A DNA stretch of 23,257 nt from CAZVAR01 sp964625225 (GTDB lineage: Bacteria; Pseudomonadota; Alphaproteobacteria; JAJUGE01), in NCBI GenBank assembly GCA_964625225.1, contig CAZVAR010000047.1:1-23257 (forward strand). Reading direction: 5' to 3'. Below the pieces are notes generated by a model. The model had not been told where the DNA came from and did no database searches. It was given only the letters and a program-made list of their open reading frames with translations. Shown here in pieces: positions 6,417-13,497 of this stretch (position 1 is the stretch's first letter; each line of letters starts with the position of its first letter). The translations under genes and the position numbers were made by a program.

Positions 6417-8699
6417 ATGGGCGACGACCAGATCATTCCCACCAGCGGCACCATCCGCGAACCCATCCCGCCGCACATGCTGGGCAGCGCCCGCATCGAG
6501 CCGAGCGGCGCGTTCGAGGCCGGCTCCTATGCCAGCTTCACCCTGACCTACACGGCCGGCGTCTACGGCATCGACGACAGCGGCAGCCTGCGCATCTGCT
6601 TCCGCTTCGCCTCCGATCAGGGCACGCCGCAATTCACCGAACCCGACCAGCCGAACTACACGACGATCGAGGCGAGCAACGGCGCGATCCTGCAATACCG
6701 CTTCGACCCCAAGGGCAATGTCCGGCCCTGGGACCGAACCCTCTACATCAAGGTGGTTCAGGGCTTCCTCAAGGAAGGCGACACCATCACCGTGCGCTTC
6801 GGCGACCCGCGCCAGGGCTCGCCGGGGCTGCGCCTGCAGACCTTCTGCGAGGACAGTTTTGAGTTTCGTACCCTGGTCGACCCGATCGCGACCTTCAACT
6901 ACCAGCCGGTCCCGGAACAGCCGACGATCCGTATCGTGCCGGGGCCGCCGGAAACCTGGCGCGCGGTGGTTCCGACCGTGCGTCGCGCCGGCGAACCCTT
7001 CCGGCTCTCGCTCAAAGGCGAGGACAAATGGGGGAACCCGAGCGACCGGTGCGACCGCACGCTGCGCCTGCGGGCCTCCCGGCCGGTACAGGGACTGCCG
7101 GAGACGGTGCGCTTCGAACCGGGCCGGTTCGCCGTACATCTCGATGGTCTGCGTGTCGCCGAGCCGGGCGATGTCGAGATCGATCTGCTGGACGAGCGCG
7201 GTGAGCCGCTCGCCCGCGCCAACGCCCTGCGCATCGTCGAGAGTGCCGGACTGCTGCCCTACTGGGCCGATCTGCACGGGCAGAGCGAGGAGACGATCGG
7301 CACCAACAGCGCCCGCGCCTATTTCGAGTTCGCCCGCGACAAGGCGTTCCTCGACGCCGCGGGGCACCAGGGCAACGACTTCCAGATCACCCGCGAGTTC
7401 TGGGACGAGCTCAACCGTCTCACCGAGGCGTTCAACGAGCCCGGCCGGTTCGTCACCCTGCCGGGCTATGAATGGTCCGGCAACACGGCCCTGGGCGGCG
7501 ACCGCAACGTCTATTTCGCAACGGAGGGGCGCACGATCCGGCGCTCGTCCCACGCGCTGATCGAGGATCGCAGCGATCTCGACACCGACTGCACGACGGC
7601 GGGCGACCTGTTCGCGGCCCTCGCGGCAGCCGGCGAGGACGCGGTCTGCTTCGCCCATTGCGGTGGCCGCTACGCCGATATCCGCATGTTCCACGACGGC
7701 CGACTGGAGCGCTCGGTTGAGGTGCATTCCTCCTGGGGCACCTTCGAGTGGCTGGTGCGGGACGCCTTCGAGATGGGCTACCGGGTCGGCATCGTGGCCA
7801 ACAGCGACGGGCACAAGGGCCGGCCGGGCGCGAGCTATGCCGGCGCCGGCCTGTTCGGCGCGATCGGCGGCCTGACCTGCTACCTGATGCCGGAGCTGAC
7901 CCGCGCGGCACTCCTCGACGCCATCCGCAAGCGCCGCCACTACGGCACCACGGGCGCGCGGTTGGTGCTGGACGTGCGGGCCGCGTTCGAGCGCGCCGGC
8001 ACCCTCTTCCACGAGGATCCCGCACTCGGCCCGGCCGAGGGCAGACCGGCGCAGGAGGCGATGATGGGCGACATCGTCCATCTGCCGGAAGGGGGCGTGA
8101 GGCTGCGCGTCGATGTGCTGGCCTCGGCGCCAATCGAGCGGCTCGACATCTTCAACGGCCTGGAGCTGATCGAGACGATCCGACCCTATGGCCGCGACGA
8201 ACTCGGCAACCGCATCCGGGTGATCTGGGAGGGGGCCGAATATCGTGGCCGCGCCCGCCAGGTGATCTGGGACGGCGGCGCCCGCTTCGCCGGCAACCGG
8301 ATCCTCGCGGCGCGGCCGATCAACTTCTTCAACCGCGACAAGACCCTCGACCGGATCGGCGAGGACGGGCTGCGGTGGCGGGCGCTGACCACCGGGAACA
8401 TGGGCGGGTTCGATGCCTGGCTCGCCGAGCCACGTGCCGGGCGGCTGGAGATCGACACGCCGCCGGTCAAGGCGACACTGCCGCTCGCCGAGATCGATCT
8501 CGAGGATCGCGTGTTCGACGCCGGCGGCCTCGACCGCCGTCTGCGGGTGTTCCGCCTGCCGCCGGACAATCCGCACCGCAGCTTGACTCTGGAGCGGTCG
8601 ATCGCGCTCCGGGGTAACGGCGACAACCCGCTCTTCGTGCGACTCACTCAGGAAGACGGGCACCGGGCCTGGTCGAGCCCGATTTACGTCTATCGGTAG
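6417..8699 (+). CDS. DUF3604-like protein with PHP-type metallohydrolase core
   Basis: This 760-residue protein has an N-terminal beta-rich region (about 1-275), a central PHP/amidohydrolase-like domain (about 280-540) and a C-terminal beta-rich region. A nearly complete set of candidate metal ligands is visible: D285 and H287 (ADLHGQSEE), H317 (GHQGND), E352 (GYEW), H414 (AHCGG), E435 and H437 (EVHSSWG), and D464 and H466 (NSDGHKG). PHP enzymes hydrolyse phosphoesters and related bonds with a multinuclear metal site; the substrate of DUF3604 proteins is not established to my knowledge. No signal peptide or membrane segment is visible, so the protein is predicted to be cytoplasmic. The start is supported by GGAGG at 6402-6406. 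It stands between the oxidoreductase operon and a TRAP transporter, so its substrate may be imported by one of these. Confidence 0.85.
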   Translation: MGDDQIIPTSGTIREPIPPHMLGSARIEPSGAFEAGSYASFTLTYTAGVYGIDDSGSLRICFRFASDQGTPQFTEPDQPNYTTIEASNGAILQYRFDPKGNVRPWDRTLYIKVVQGFLKEGDTITVRFGDPRQGSPGLRLQTFCEDSFEFRTLVDPIATFNYQPVPEQPTIRIVPGPPETWRAVVPTVRRAGEPFRLSLKGEDKWGNPSDRCDRTLRLRASRPVQGLPETVRFEPGRFAVHLDGLRVAEPGDVEIDLLDERGEPLARANALRIVESAGLLPYWADLHGQSEETIGTNSARAYFEFARDKAFLDAAGHQGNDFQITREFWDELNRLTEAFNEPGRFVTLPGYEWSGNTALGGDRNVYFATEGRTIRRSSHALIEDRSDLDTDCTTAGDLFAALAAAGEDAVCFAHCGGRYADIRMFHDGRLERSVEVHSSWGTFEWLVRDAFEMGYRVGIVANSDGHKGRPGASYAGAGLFGAIGGLTCYLMPELTRAALLDAIRKRRHYGTTGARLVLDVRAAFERAGTLFHEDPALGPAEGRPAQEAMMGDIVHLPEGGVRLRVDVLASAPIERLDIFNGLELIETIRPYGRDELGNRIRVIWEGAEYRGRARQVIWDGGARFAGNRILAARPINFFNRDKTLDRIGEDGLRWRALTTGNMGGFDAWLAEPRAGRLEIDTPPVKATLPLAEIDLEDRVFDAGGLDRRLRVFRLPPDNPHRSLTLERSIALRGNGDNPLFVRLTQEDGHRAWSSPIYVYR

Positions 8700-9029
8700 C
8701 GGAAGCCCTCGGCTCGAGTCGCCTCAGGCGACGCCACGCCGGGTTGCGGAATCCCCGCGGATCCGGCGCGGGGCCGATGCCTCCGACCCGAAGCGGCGGC
8801 GGGCGTCCGGCGATTATCGGCCGATCCCGATGTCTCAAATGTTGACGGTTCCCGTCCGTGTCGGGATCATGCCGCAACCGGAGTGGATGGCCCGCTTCGC
8901 TGGAGCTCGACGCCGTATCTCGGCAGTCCCGTCCGATACCGACCTGAATACCGCCAGCATGGTTGCAGGTGGCCGATCGGGATCGTGCGTAATTGCCATA
9001 CGGCGGATTTGAGGACGAGGAGAGGAAAC
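8700..9029. other. 330-bp non-coding leader region upstream of the TRAP operon
   Basis: No convincing gene is seen here; a short open frame at 8830-9012 has no family resemblance and no good ribosome binding site. The stretch holds two short GC hairpins after the DUF3604 gene (8718-8732, GTCGCC-TCA-GGCGAC; and 8753-8773, CCCCGC...GCGGGG), neither followed by a T-run. It also holds three copies of the octamer TCGGGATC or its complement (8823-8830, 8861-8868, 8977-8984). TTGACG at 8842-8847 would make a good -35 element, but no matching -10 is clear. The promoter and operator of the TRAP operon probably lie here. Confidence 0.6.
8823..8984. promoter_or_regulatory. Candidate operator cluster: three copies of TCGGGATC
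   Basis: GATCCCGA at 8823-8830 and TCGGGATC at 8861-8868 form an inverted pair flanking TTGACG (8842-8847). A third copy at 8977-8984 matches the second over 11 of 12 bases (TCGGGATC, A or G, TGC). The cluster lies in the leader of the TRAP transporter genes and could bind a regulator. No regulator gene is present in the window. Confidence 0.3.
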
Positions 9030-10061
9030 GTGGATTACGGACGTAGACGTCTTTTCGCCGGATGCGCCGCGCTGGCGGCCATTCTCGCCCTACCGGTCGG
9101 ATTGCAGGCGCAGGAACAGATCAAGATTCGCGCCTCGATCGACACCAACCTTCAGCATACGCGCAGCAAGGCGTTCCAGATGTTCGCCGAGGAGCTGAAG
9201 CGGCGCAGCAACGGCGCGATGGACGTCGAACTGTTTCACAGCGCCCAGCTCTTCAACGACAAGGACGTGCCGCGAGCGCTTCGGCGGGGACAGATCGAGA
9301 TGGGCGCCCCGGGCATCTGGCAGCTCGACGCCTTCGCGCCCGAAGGCGGCATCACCATGCTCCCGATGTTCTACGGCCTCCCTGCCGAGGTCACCTACGC
9401 CGTCGTCGACGGCCCGCTCGGCGAAAAGATCAATCGCCGCATCGAGGAGAAACTCGGGGTCAAGATCATCGGCCGCTGGACCGACCTTGGCTTCCAGCAC
9501 ACCTACAGCACCGGCAAGCCGATCAAGACCCATGACGACCTGAAGGGCCTGAAGATTCGCATCCCGGGCGGTGCGGTGAATGCCTTCCGGGTCGAGGCGA
9601 CGGGCGGCAATCCGCAGCTCGTGCCGTGGGCGGACGTCCCGCTGGCCCTGCAGCAGGGTGCGGTGGATGCGCTGATCACCACGAACATGAGCGCGTCGAG
9701 CGCCCGCCTGTGGGATTCCGGCGTCAAGCATGTCTTCCTCGACAAGCAGTATTTCGGCCAGTACGTGCCGATGGTCGGCGGCGGCTTCTGGAAGAAGCTG
9801 TCGCCGGAGCAGCAGACGATGATCACCGAGAGCTGGGCGGCGATCATTGATCAGGCGCGCGCCGATGCCGCGGCGGGGCAGAAAGAGGGCCTGGAGATGC
9901 TCCAGGCCAACGGCATTACCGTCGTTGAGCCCCCGGACGAAGATCTCGCGAAGGTGCGCCGACACCTCACCGAGACCCAGGACGGTCTCGTCAAGGAGCT
10001 CGGGCTCGACCGGGAGCTGATCGACGAGGTCCGCGCCGAGATCGAGAAGCATGCCGGCTGA
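9030..10061 (+). CDS. dctP: TRAP transporter solute-binding protein, DctP family
   Basis: This 343-residue periplasmic binding protein starts at GTG 9030, preceded by the purine-rich GAGGACGAGGAGAGGAAAC. The N-terminus is a signal peptide: basic YGRRRLF, then a hydrophobic core, with cleavage predicted after LQA at about residue 27; the twin arginines make Tat export possible. The mature part has the DctP fold, including the conserved arginine of the carboxylate-binding site in LKGLKIRIPGG (R177), and the downstream PLALQQGAVDA motif. DctP proteins usually bind organic acids, often dicarboxylates, keto acids or aromatic acids. A longer frame from 8883 exists but lacks the signal peptide at its start. 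The two membrane subunits follow directly. Confidence 0.95.
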   Translation: MDYGRRRLFAGCAALAAILALPVGLQAQEQIKIRASIDTNLQHTRSKAFQMFAEELKRRSNGAMDVELFHSAQLFNDKDVPRALRRGQIEMGAPGIWQLDAFAPEGGITMLPMFYGLPAEVTYAVVDGPLGEKINRRIEEKLGVKIIGRWTDLGFQHTYSTGKPIKTHDDLKGLKIRIPGGAVNAFRVEATGGNPQLVPWADVPLALQQGAVDALITTNMSASSARLWDSGVKHVFLDKQYFGQYVPMVGGGFWKKLSPEQQTMITESWAAIIDQARADAAAGQKEGLEMLQANGITVVEPPDEDLAKVRRHLTETQDGLVKELGLDRELIDEVRAEIEKHAG

Positions 10062-10080
10062 CCATGCCGGGGGAGAGGGC

Positions 10081-10644
10081 GTGGGCCCGCCCTCTCCCGC
10101 CCCCGGCGAAGCCGTGCGCCGCACCTCGTTCGACGGCGCTTGGACCAGCGTCGAGCAGACCGTGGTCGGCGTGCTCGCCGCGTACGGGCTGTTTGCCGCC
10201 CTTTACCAGACCGTGACACGCTATGCGTTTCCCGAGTGGTCCGGTGAGTGGTCGGACGAGACCACGGTCTACGCGCTGATCTGGGCCGTGTTCCTGGCGT
10301 CGAGCTCGCTGGCGCGCAGCGACGATCACGTACGTGCGGACCTGTTCCTCCGGCTTGCACCATACGGCATGCGTCGGGGCATGGAGGTGATCAATCCGCT
10401 CGTCGCCTTGGCGTTCACCCTGTTCCTGACCTACTACGGGGTCCTGATCGCCTGGGAGGGTTATGTCTGGGGCGAGCGGAGCATGACCACGTTCCGCTTT
10501 CCGATGTGGATCTATTTCGCCTGCGTGCCGGTCGGCGCGGCGCTGATGGTCCTGCGCTATCTCCGCCGTCTGTACATCCTCCTCTTCTCCCCCGATCCGG
10601 CGATCCTCACCTCCTTCGAGCATCAACCGAGCAATATCGACTGA
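10081..10644 (+). CDS. dctQ: TRAP transporter small permease, DctQ family
   Basis: This small membrane subunit of a TRAP transporter has 187 residues and four predicted membrane helices (about 20-45, 60-80, 105-130 and 140-165). Typical DctQ features are RYAF after the first helix and SDETTVYALIWAVFLASSSLARSDDHVRADLF, which matches the family's E(L)...W.VFLG...R...HI.VD region. GTG 10081 is chosen because GGGAG at 10071-10075 lies five bases upstream. An in-frame ATG at 10051 overlaps the dctP stop by 11 bases, lacks a good ribosome binding site, and would add only a glycine- and proline-rich tail. Either start gives the same protein core. It pairs with the DctM subunit encoded next. Confidence 0.92.
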   Translation: MGPPSPAPGEAVRRTSFDGAWTSVEQTVVGVLAAYGLFAALYQTVTRYAFPEWSGEWSDETTVYALIWAVFLASSSLARSDDHVRADLFLRLAPYGMRRGMEVINPLVALAFTLFLTYYGVLIAWEGYVWGERSMTTFRFPMWIYFACVPVGAALMVLRYLRRLYILLFSPDPAILTSFEHQPSNID

Positions 10645-10663
10645 CCCGCCGGTCCGGCAGCCG

Positions 10664-10678
10664 CCCGGCCCGGCCGGG
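10664..10678 (+). promoter_or_regulatory. Hairpin overlapping the putative dctM ribosome binding site
   Basis: CCCGGC at 10664-10669 pairs with GCCGGG at 10673-10678 across a 3-base loop. The right arm contains the GGG of GGGAG (10676-10680), which would serve a TTG start at 10687. The hairpin may lower dctM translation unless ribosomes finishing dctQ open it. Confidence 0.35.
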
Positions 10679-10719
10679 AGATCGGATTGCCGGCGCCCGA
10701 CGTGAACCGGAACGACTCC

Positions 10720-12000
10720 ATGGCAGCGGCCATCTTCATTCTTTCATTCTTCCTTCTGCTCGCGCTCGGCACACCGATCTTCGTGGTGCTCGGCTTCAGC
10801 GCGATGGCGGCGCTGCTGATCGAGGGCGAGCCGCTGATCGGGATCGCCCAAGGCATCGTCGATGTCCTCAATTCCTCCACCATCATGGCGATCCCCTTCT
10901 TCGTGATGGCGGCAACGCTGATGCAGGAGGGCGGGGTTTCCCGCGCGCTGATCGCCGCGGCCAGCACATGGGTTCGATGGGTCCCCGGCGGCCTCGGCCT
11001 CGTCTGTGTCGCGGCGACCACCGTGTTCGCGGCGATCTGCGGCTCCAGCACCGCGACCGCGCTGGCCATGGGCGTCGTCCTGATCCCGGCCATGCTCGAG
11101 CGCAAGTATGAGCGGACCTTCGCGATCGGCGTCGTCGGCGGTTCGGGAACGCTCGGCATCCTGATCCCGCCAAGTCTGGCCATGATCGTCTATGCGATCG
11201 TCGCCGACGAATCCGTGCCGCGCCTGTTTCTCGCCGGCGTCATTCCCGGGCTGCTGCAGGCCCTGGTGTTCGCCCTCTATGTCATCTTCTACACGCGGCG
11301 GAAGAACTACCCGAAGGAGCCGCCGGTCACGACCGGCGAGTTCCTGCGCACCAACCTCAACGCGCTGCCGGCGCTCTCGCTGCCGGTGATCGTGCTCGGC
11401 GGCATCTATGGCGGCCTCACGACGGTCACCGAGGCGGCGGCGCTCTCGGCTGCCGTAGCGCTGGGCCTGAGCCTCTTCTTCTACCGTCAGACCGGCTTAA
11501 GCGACATTCTGCCGCAGCTCGCCCGTTCCATGCGCAGCGCCGCCACCATCATGATCGTGATCGGCACGGCGATCGTGTTCGGGCACTGGGTCACGATGTC
11601 GGGCGTCGCGGCCTGGCTGGTCGATACGGTGACGGCCTGGGAGCTCGCATCGTGGCAGTTCCTGCTGATCGTCAACGTCACGCTGCTGATCCTTGGCATG
11701 TTCCTCGAGGTGATCTCGCTGATGCTGATCACCTTGCCCCTGCTCCTGCCGCTGCTCGGCCCGCTGGGCATCGACCCCGTCCACTTCGCCGTCGTGGTCG
11801 TCATCAACATGGAGCTCGCCGTGCTCACGCCGCCGGTCGGCCTCAATCTCTATGTCCTGTCGAGCATCTCGAAGGCAGGCATCGCCGAGGTGGTGCGCGG
11901 CATCGGCCCCTTCATCGTCCTGCTGGTAGGCATATTGCTGGCCGTCACCTACGTGCCGAGCCTGTCGCTCTATCTGCCCAATCTGGTCTATGGCGGATAG
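10720..12000 (+). CDS. dctM: TRAP transporter large permease, DctM family
   Basis: This 426-residue protein has about 12 membrane helices and is the ion-coupled channel subunit of the TRAP system. Diagnostic stretches are AIPFFVMAATLMQEGGVSRALI near the N-terminus, AAICGSSTATALAMG, GGSGTLGILIPPS, and ELAVLTPPVGLNLYVLSSIS near the C-terminus, all hallmarks of DctM. The ATG at 10720 starts the protein exactly where family members begin (MAAAIFILSFFLLL). An alternative TTG at 10687 has a better ribosome binding site (GGGAG at 10676-10680) and would add 11 residues. With dctP and dctQ this makes a complete tripartite sodium-coupled transporter, probably for an organic acid. Confidence 0.95.
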   Translation: MAAAIFILSFFLLLALGTPIFVVLGFSAMAALLIEGEPLIGIAQGIVDVLNSSTIMAIPFFVMAATLMQEGGVSRALIAAASTWVRWVPGGLGLVCVAATTVFAAICGSSTATALAMGVVLIPAMLERKYERTFAIGVVGGSGTLGILIPPSLAMIVYAIVADESVPRLFLAGVIPGLLQALVFALYVIFYTRRKNYPKEPPVTTGEFLRTNLNALPALSLPVIVLGGIYGGLTTVTEAAALSAAVALGLSLFFYRQTGLSDILPQLARSMRSAATIMIVIGTAIVFGHWVTMSGVAAWLVDTVTAWELASWQFLLIVNVTLLILGMFLEVISLMLITLPLLLPLLGPLGIDPVHFAVVVVINMELAVLTPPVGLNLYVLSSISKAGIAEVVRGIGPFIVLLVGILLAVTYVPSLSLYLPNLVYGG

Positions 12001-12061
12001 CGATCCGACCGGCGCGACCGCGCCCCGGGGCGAAATCGTGCGACGCCCGCCGAGGCCGCGC

Positions 12062-12090
12062 TTGCGGTGGCTCTTGCCGGCGTCCATATT
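12062..12090 (+). promoter_or_regulatory. Candidate sigma70-type promoter for the leader ORF
   Basis: TTGCGG at 12062-12067 and CATATT at 12085-12090 are separated by 17 bases. Transcription would start near 12097, about 30 bases before the GTG of the small ORF. The -10 box is imperfect, but the spacing is ideal and this is the only AT-rich patch in the region. Confidence 0.4.
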
Positions 12091-12112
12091 GCGGTCCGGT
12101 GCGCAACAACGG

Positions 12113-12128
12113 AAAGGAGGTGATCCAG
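12113..12128 (+). promoter_or_regulatory. Full-length anti-Shine-Dalgarno complement (ribosome binding site)
   Basis: AAAGGAGGTGATCCAG is complementary over 16 bases to the conserved 3' end of bacterial 16S rRNA (CTGGATCACCTCCTTT). The core GGAGG (12116-12120) lies seven bases before the GTG at 12128, the ideal spacing, and the complementarity runs up to the first base of the start codon. Ordinary ribosome binding sites here have 4-6 matching bases. Confidence 0.85.
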
Positions 12129-12205
12129 TGTCTCATTGTCTGGAACCGCGCTCGTCGGTCGTCGTGACCTGGATCCCCGCCGCAGCGGAGATCGGCATCG
12201 CCTGA
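12128..12205 (+). CDS. 25-residue small ORF or leader peptide
   Basis: The GTG start opens a 25-codon frame encoding MSHCLEPRSS, then a hydrophobic VVVTWIP, and ending AEIGIA. I do not recognise the peptide. The case for translation is the extreme ribosome binding site directly upstream and the strong intrinsic terminator 40 bases after the stop codon, which together bound a short transcription unit. The TGA stop lies in the loop of a small hairpin (TCGCC-TGA-GGCGA, 12198-12210). It could be a regulatory leader peptide for the DUF188 gene downstream, a free-standing microprotein, or an RNA whose main function is ribosome binding. The transcript could also come from read-through of the TRAP operon. 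Confidence 0.6.
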   Translation: MSHCLEPRSSVVVTWIPAAAEIGIA

Positions 12206-12245
12206 GGCGACGCTTCGCGGCCCGAAGGACCGCGGTCTGACAATG

Positions 12246-12279
12246 GAAGGGCTGCCCGGAGGGTGGCCCTTCTTGTTTT
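12246..12279 (+). terminator. Intrinsic terminator between the leader ORF and the DUF188 gene
   Basis: GAAGGGCTGCCC (12246-12257) and GGGTGGCCCTTC (12261-12272) form a 12-bp stem with two G-U pairs and a GGA loop, followed by TTGTTTT (12273-12279). This is the clearest rho-independent terminator in the window. It ends 22 bases before the next start codon, so that gene needs read-through or a promoter overlapping the leader. Confidence 0.85.
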
Positions 12280-12301
12280 CGCCTGCACCGCGGAGCGCGT
12301 G

Positions 12302-12784
12302 ATGCCGGAAATCTTCGTCGATGCCGACGCCTGCCCGGTCAAGCAGGAGGTGCTGCGCGTCGCCGAGCGCCACGGCCTGACCGTCCACCTGGTCAGCAAC
12401 CGCTGGCATCGCGGTGCCGATCATCCGCTGGTCCGCCGCGTCGTCGTCTCCGACACGCCGGATGCGGCCGACGACTGGATCGCGGCGCATATCGGCCCCG
12501 ACGACATTGCGGTCACCGCCGACATCCAGCTCGCGGCGCGCTGCCTCGAGCGGCAGGCGCGCGTCCTGGGACCGGGAGGCAGGCCGTTTACGCGGGACTC
12601 GATCGGCATGGCGCTGGCGCTGCGCGATATCACCGCGCACCTGCGGGACATCGGCGAGATCGGCGGCGGATCGCCGCCCTTCTCCAAACGCGACCGGTCG
12701 CGTTTTCTCTCCGCCCTGGAGGAGACGGTGCGGTCGGTCCTCCGCGGTCGCCGCGATCCGGCGGCGCGGCAGCGCGCGCCCTAA
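12302..12784 (+). CDS. DUF188 domain protein, YaiI/YqxD family
   Basis: This 160-residue protein begins MPEIFVDADACPVKQEV, the diagnostic N-terminal signature of the YaiI/YqxD (DUF188) family. It also has DDIAVTADIQLAARCLE and the GGRPFT and SPPFSKRDRSRF stretches found along the family. These proteins resemble PIN-like nucleases in fold, but their function is not established. The ATG at 12302 has GGAG at 12292-12295, six bases upstream. The gene sits just 22 bases downstream of a strong terminator that follows a 25-codon ORF, which suggests attenuation control. Confidence 0.93.
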   Translation: MPEIFVDADACPVKQEVLRVAERHGLTVHLVSNRWHRGADHPLVRRVVVSDTPDAADDWIAAHIGPDDIAVTADIQLAARCLERQARVLGPGGRPFTRDSIGMALALRDITAHLRDIGEIGGGSPPFSKRDRSRFLSALEETVRSVLRGRRDPAARQRAP

Positions 12785-12801
12785 GCCGGAACCGTTCCGG
12801 C
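12785..12801 (+). terminator. Hairpin immediately after the DUF188 gene
   Basis: GCCGGAAC and GTTCCGGC form a near-perfect inverted repeat directly after the TAA stop codon. No T-run follows, so it is a weak terminator candidate. The rest of the 203-bp convergent gap up to 12987 holds a perfect palindrome (CCGACCGGTCGG, 12952-12963) that may serve the opposite strand, and otherwise nothing I can recognise. Confidence 0.35.
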
Positions 12802-12987
12802 AGCAGCGGGCGCTGCACAGCATGCCGTCCGGCCGGTCGGGCAGCCGCAGCGCCAGCGCCCGCCCGCCGTCACGGCTTCACGGCCTCGCCCCTCGATCCG
12901 AGGACATCTGCGCCGCAAGCGCCGCGGACGCGCGCGTCAATCAGCAGCGCCCCGACCGGTCGGACGGCGGCGCCCGCACGCGCCCGC

Positions 12988-13383
12988 TCAGCTCGGCGCG
13001 GAACCGGTCGGTGACAGGCCCGCCGCGTCCAGGTCCGCCGCGATGCGTTCGAGCAGGGCTTCGGCTTGCGCCGGATCGAAATCCGTCCTGAAGCGCTTCT
13101 TCACGCCCAGCTTCGTCAGGTCGTAGTGCACCGCGGGGGCGACCCCATGCCGTGCGAGCGTGCTCCTGACGCAGGTCAGCGCACAGCCGTCGATCGCAAC
13201 GATGGGGCGTCCCGAAGTCGCGACCCGCACCAGCGACGGGACGTCGCCACCGACGCCGGCGATGCAGGACATTTCGGCCCGATCGCTACGGTCCAGCCGA
13301 ACGGCCAGATGGTTGGCGAGCTGGGCCGCGCTCGAGCAGCCCGAGCACGAATAAACGAGAGGAAGATTCTGTCGCCTGGGCAC
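12988..13383 (-). CDS. DGC domain protein, putative zinc-binding
   Basis: This 131-residue protein has five cysteines in a pattern typical of the DGC family: C13 and C16 (YSCSGCSSAAQLAN), C40, and the DGC motif at 65-67 followed by C71 (IDGCALTC). The family is predicted to bind zinc or another metal; its role is unknown. The start is GTG at the complement of 13381-13383, with AGGAG (complement of 13393-13397) nine bases upstream. It lies 114 bases downstream of mogA on the same strand, with two small hairpins in the gap, so it may be in the same operon but with its own expression level. Confidence 0.88.
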   Translation of the reverse strand: MPRRQNLPLVYSCSGCSSAAQLANHLAVRLDRSDRAEMSCIAGVGGDVPSLVRVATSGRPIVAIDGCALTCVRSTLARHGVAPAVHYDLTKLGVKKRFRTDFDPAQAEALLERIAADLDAAGLSPTGSAPS

Positions 13384-13497
13384 CGCCGAGTTCTCCTGTG
13401 CAAACGCTCCGATTCCGGAGCAGCGAGCGGGCCGCCGATCGGCAGCCCCGATCCGCCCCCCTCCCCGTCGCCGGGGACGGCACGATGCTCGACCGGA

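Noticed and set aside
6243..8663. 806-codon open frame on the minus strand opposite the DUF3604 gene
   Set aside because: It is a shadow of the GC-rich coding strand: rich in Arg, Ala, Gly, Asp and His, with no domain resemblance and no ribosome site, while the plus-strand protein has clear family motifs.
8830..9012. 60-codon open frame in the leader of the TRAP operon
   Set aside because: No ribosome site, no recognisable domain, and it overlaps the candidate promoter and octamer cluster.
12113..12128. Possible fragment of a 16S rRNA 3' end on the minus strand
   Set aside because: Only the 16 bases of the tail match. The bases before it on that strand do not resemble the conserved 16S sequence that precedes the tail, and the match is correctly spaced from a start codon on the plus strand.
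13407..13470. Two small GC hairpins between mogA and the DGC gene (GCTCCG...CGGAGC and CCCCG...CGGGG) as terminators
   Set aside because: Stems are only 5-6 bp and no T-run follows on the minus strand, so I do not call them terminators.
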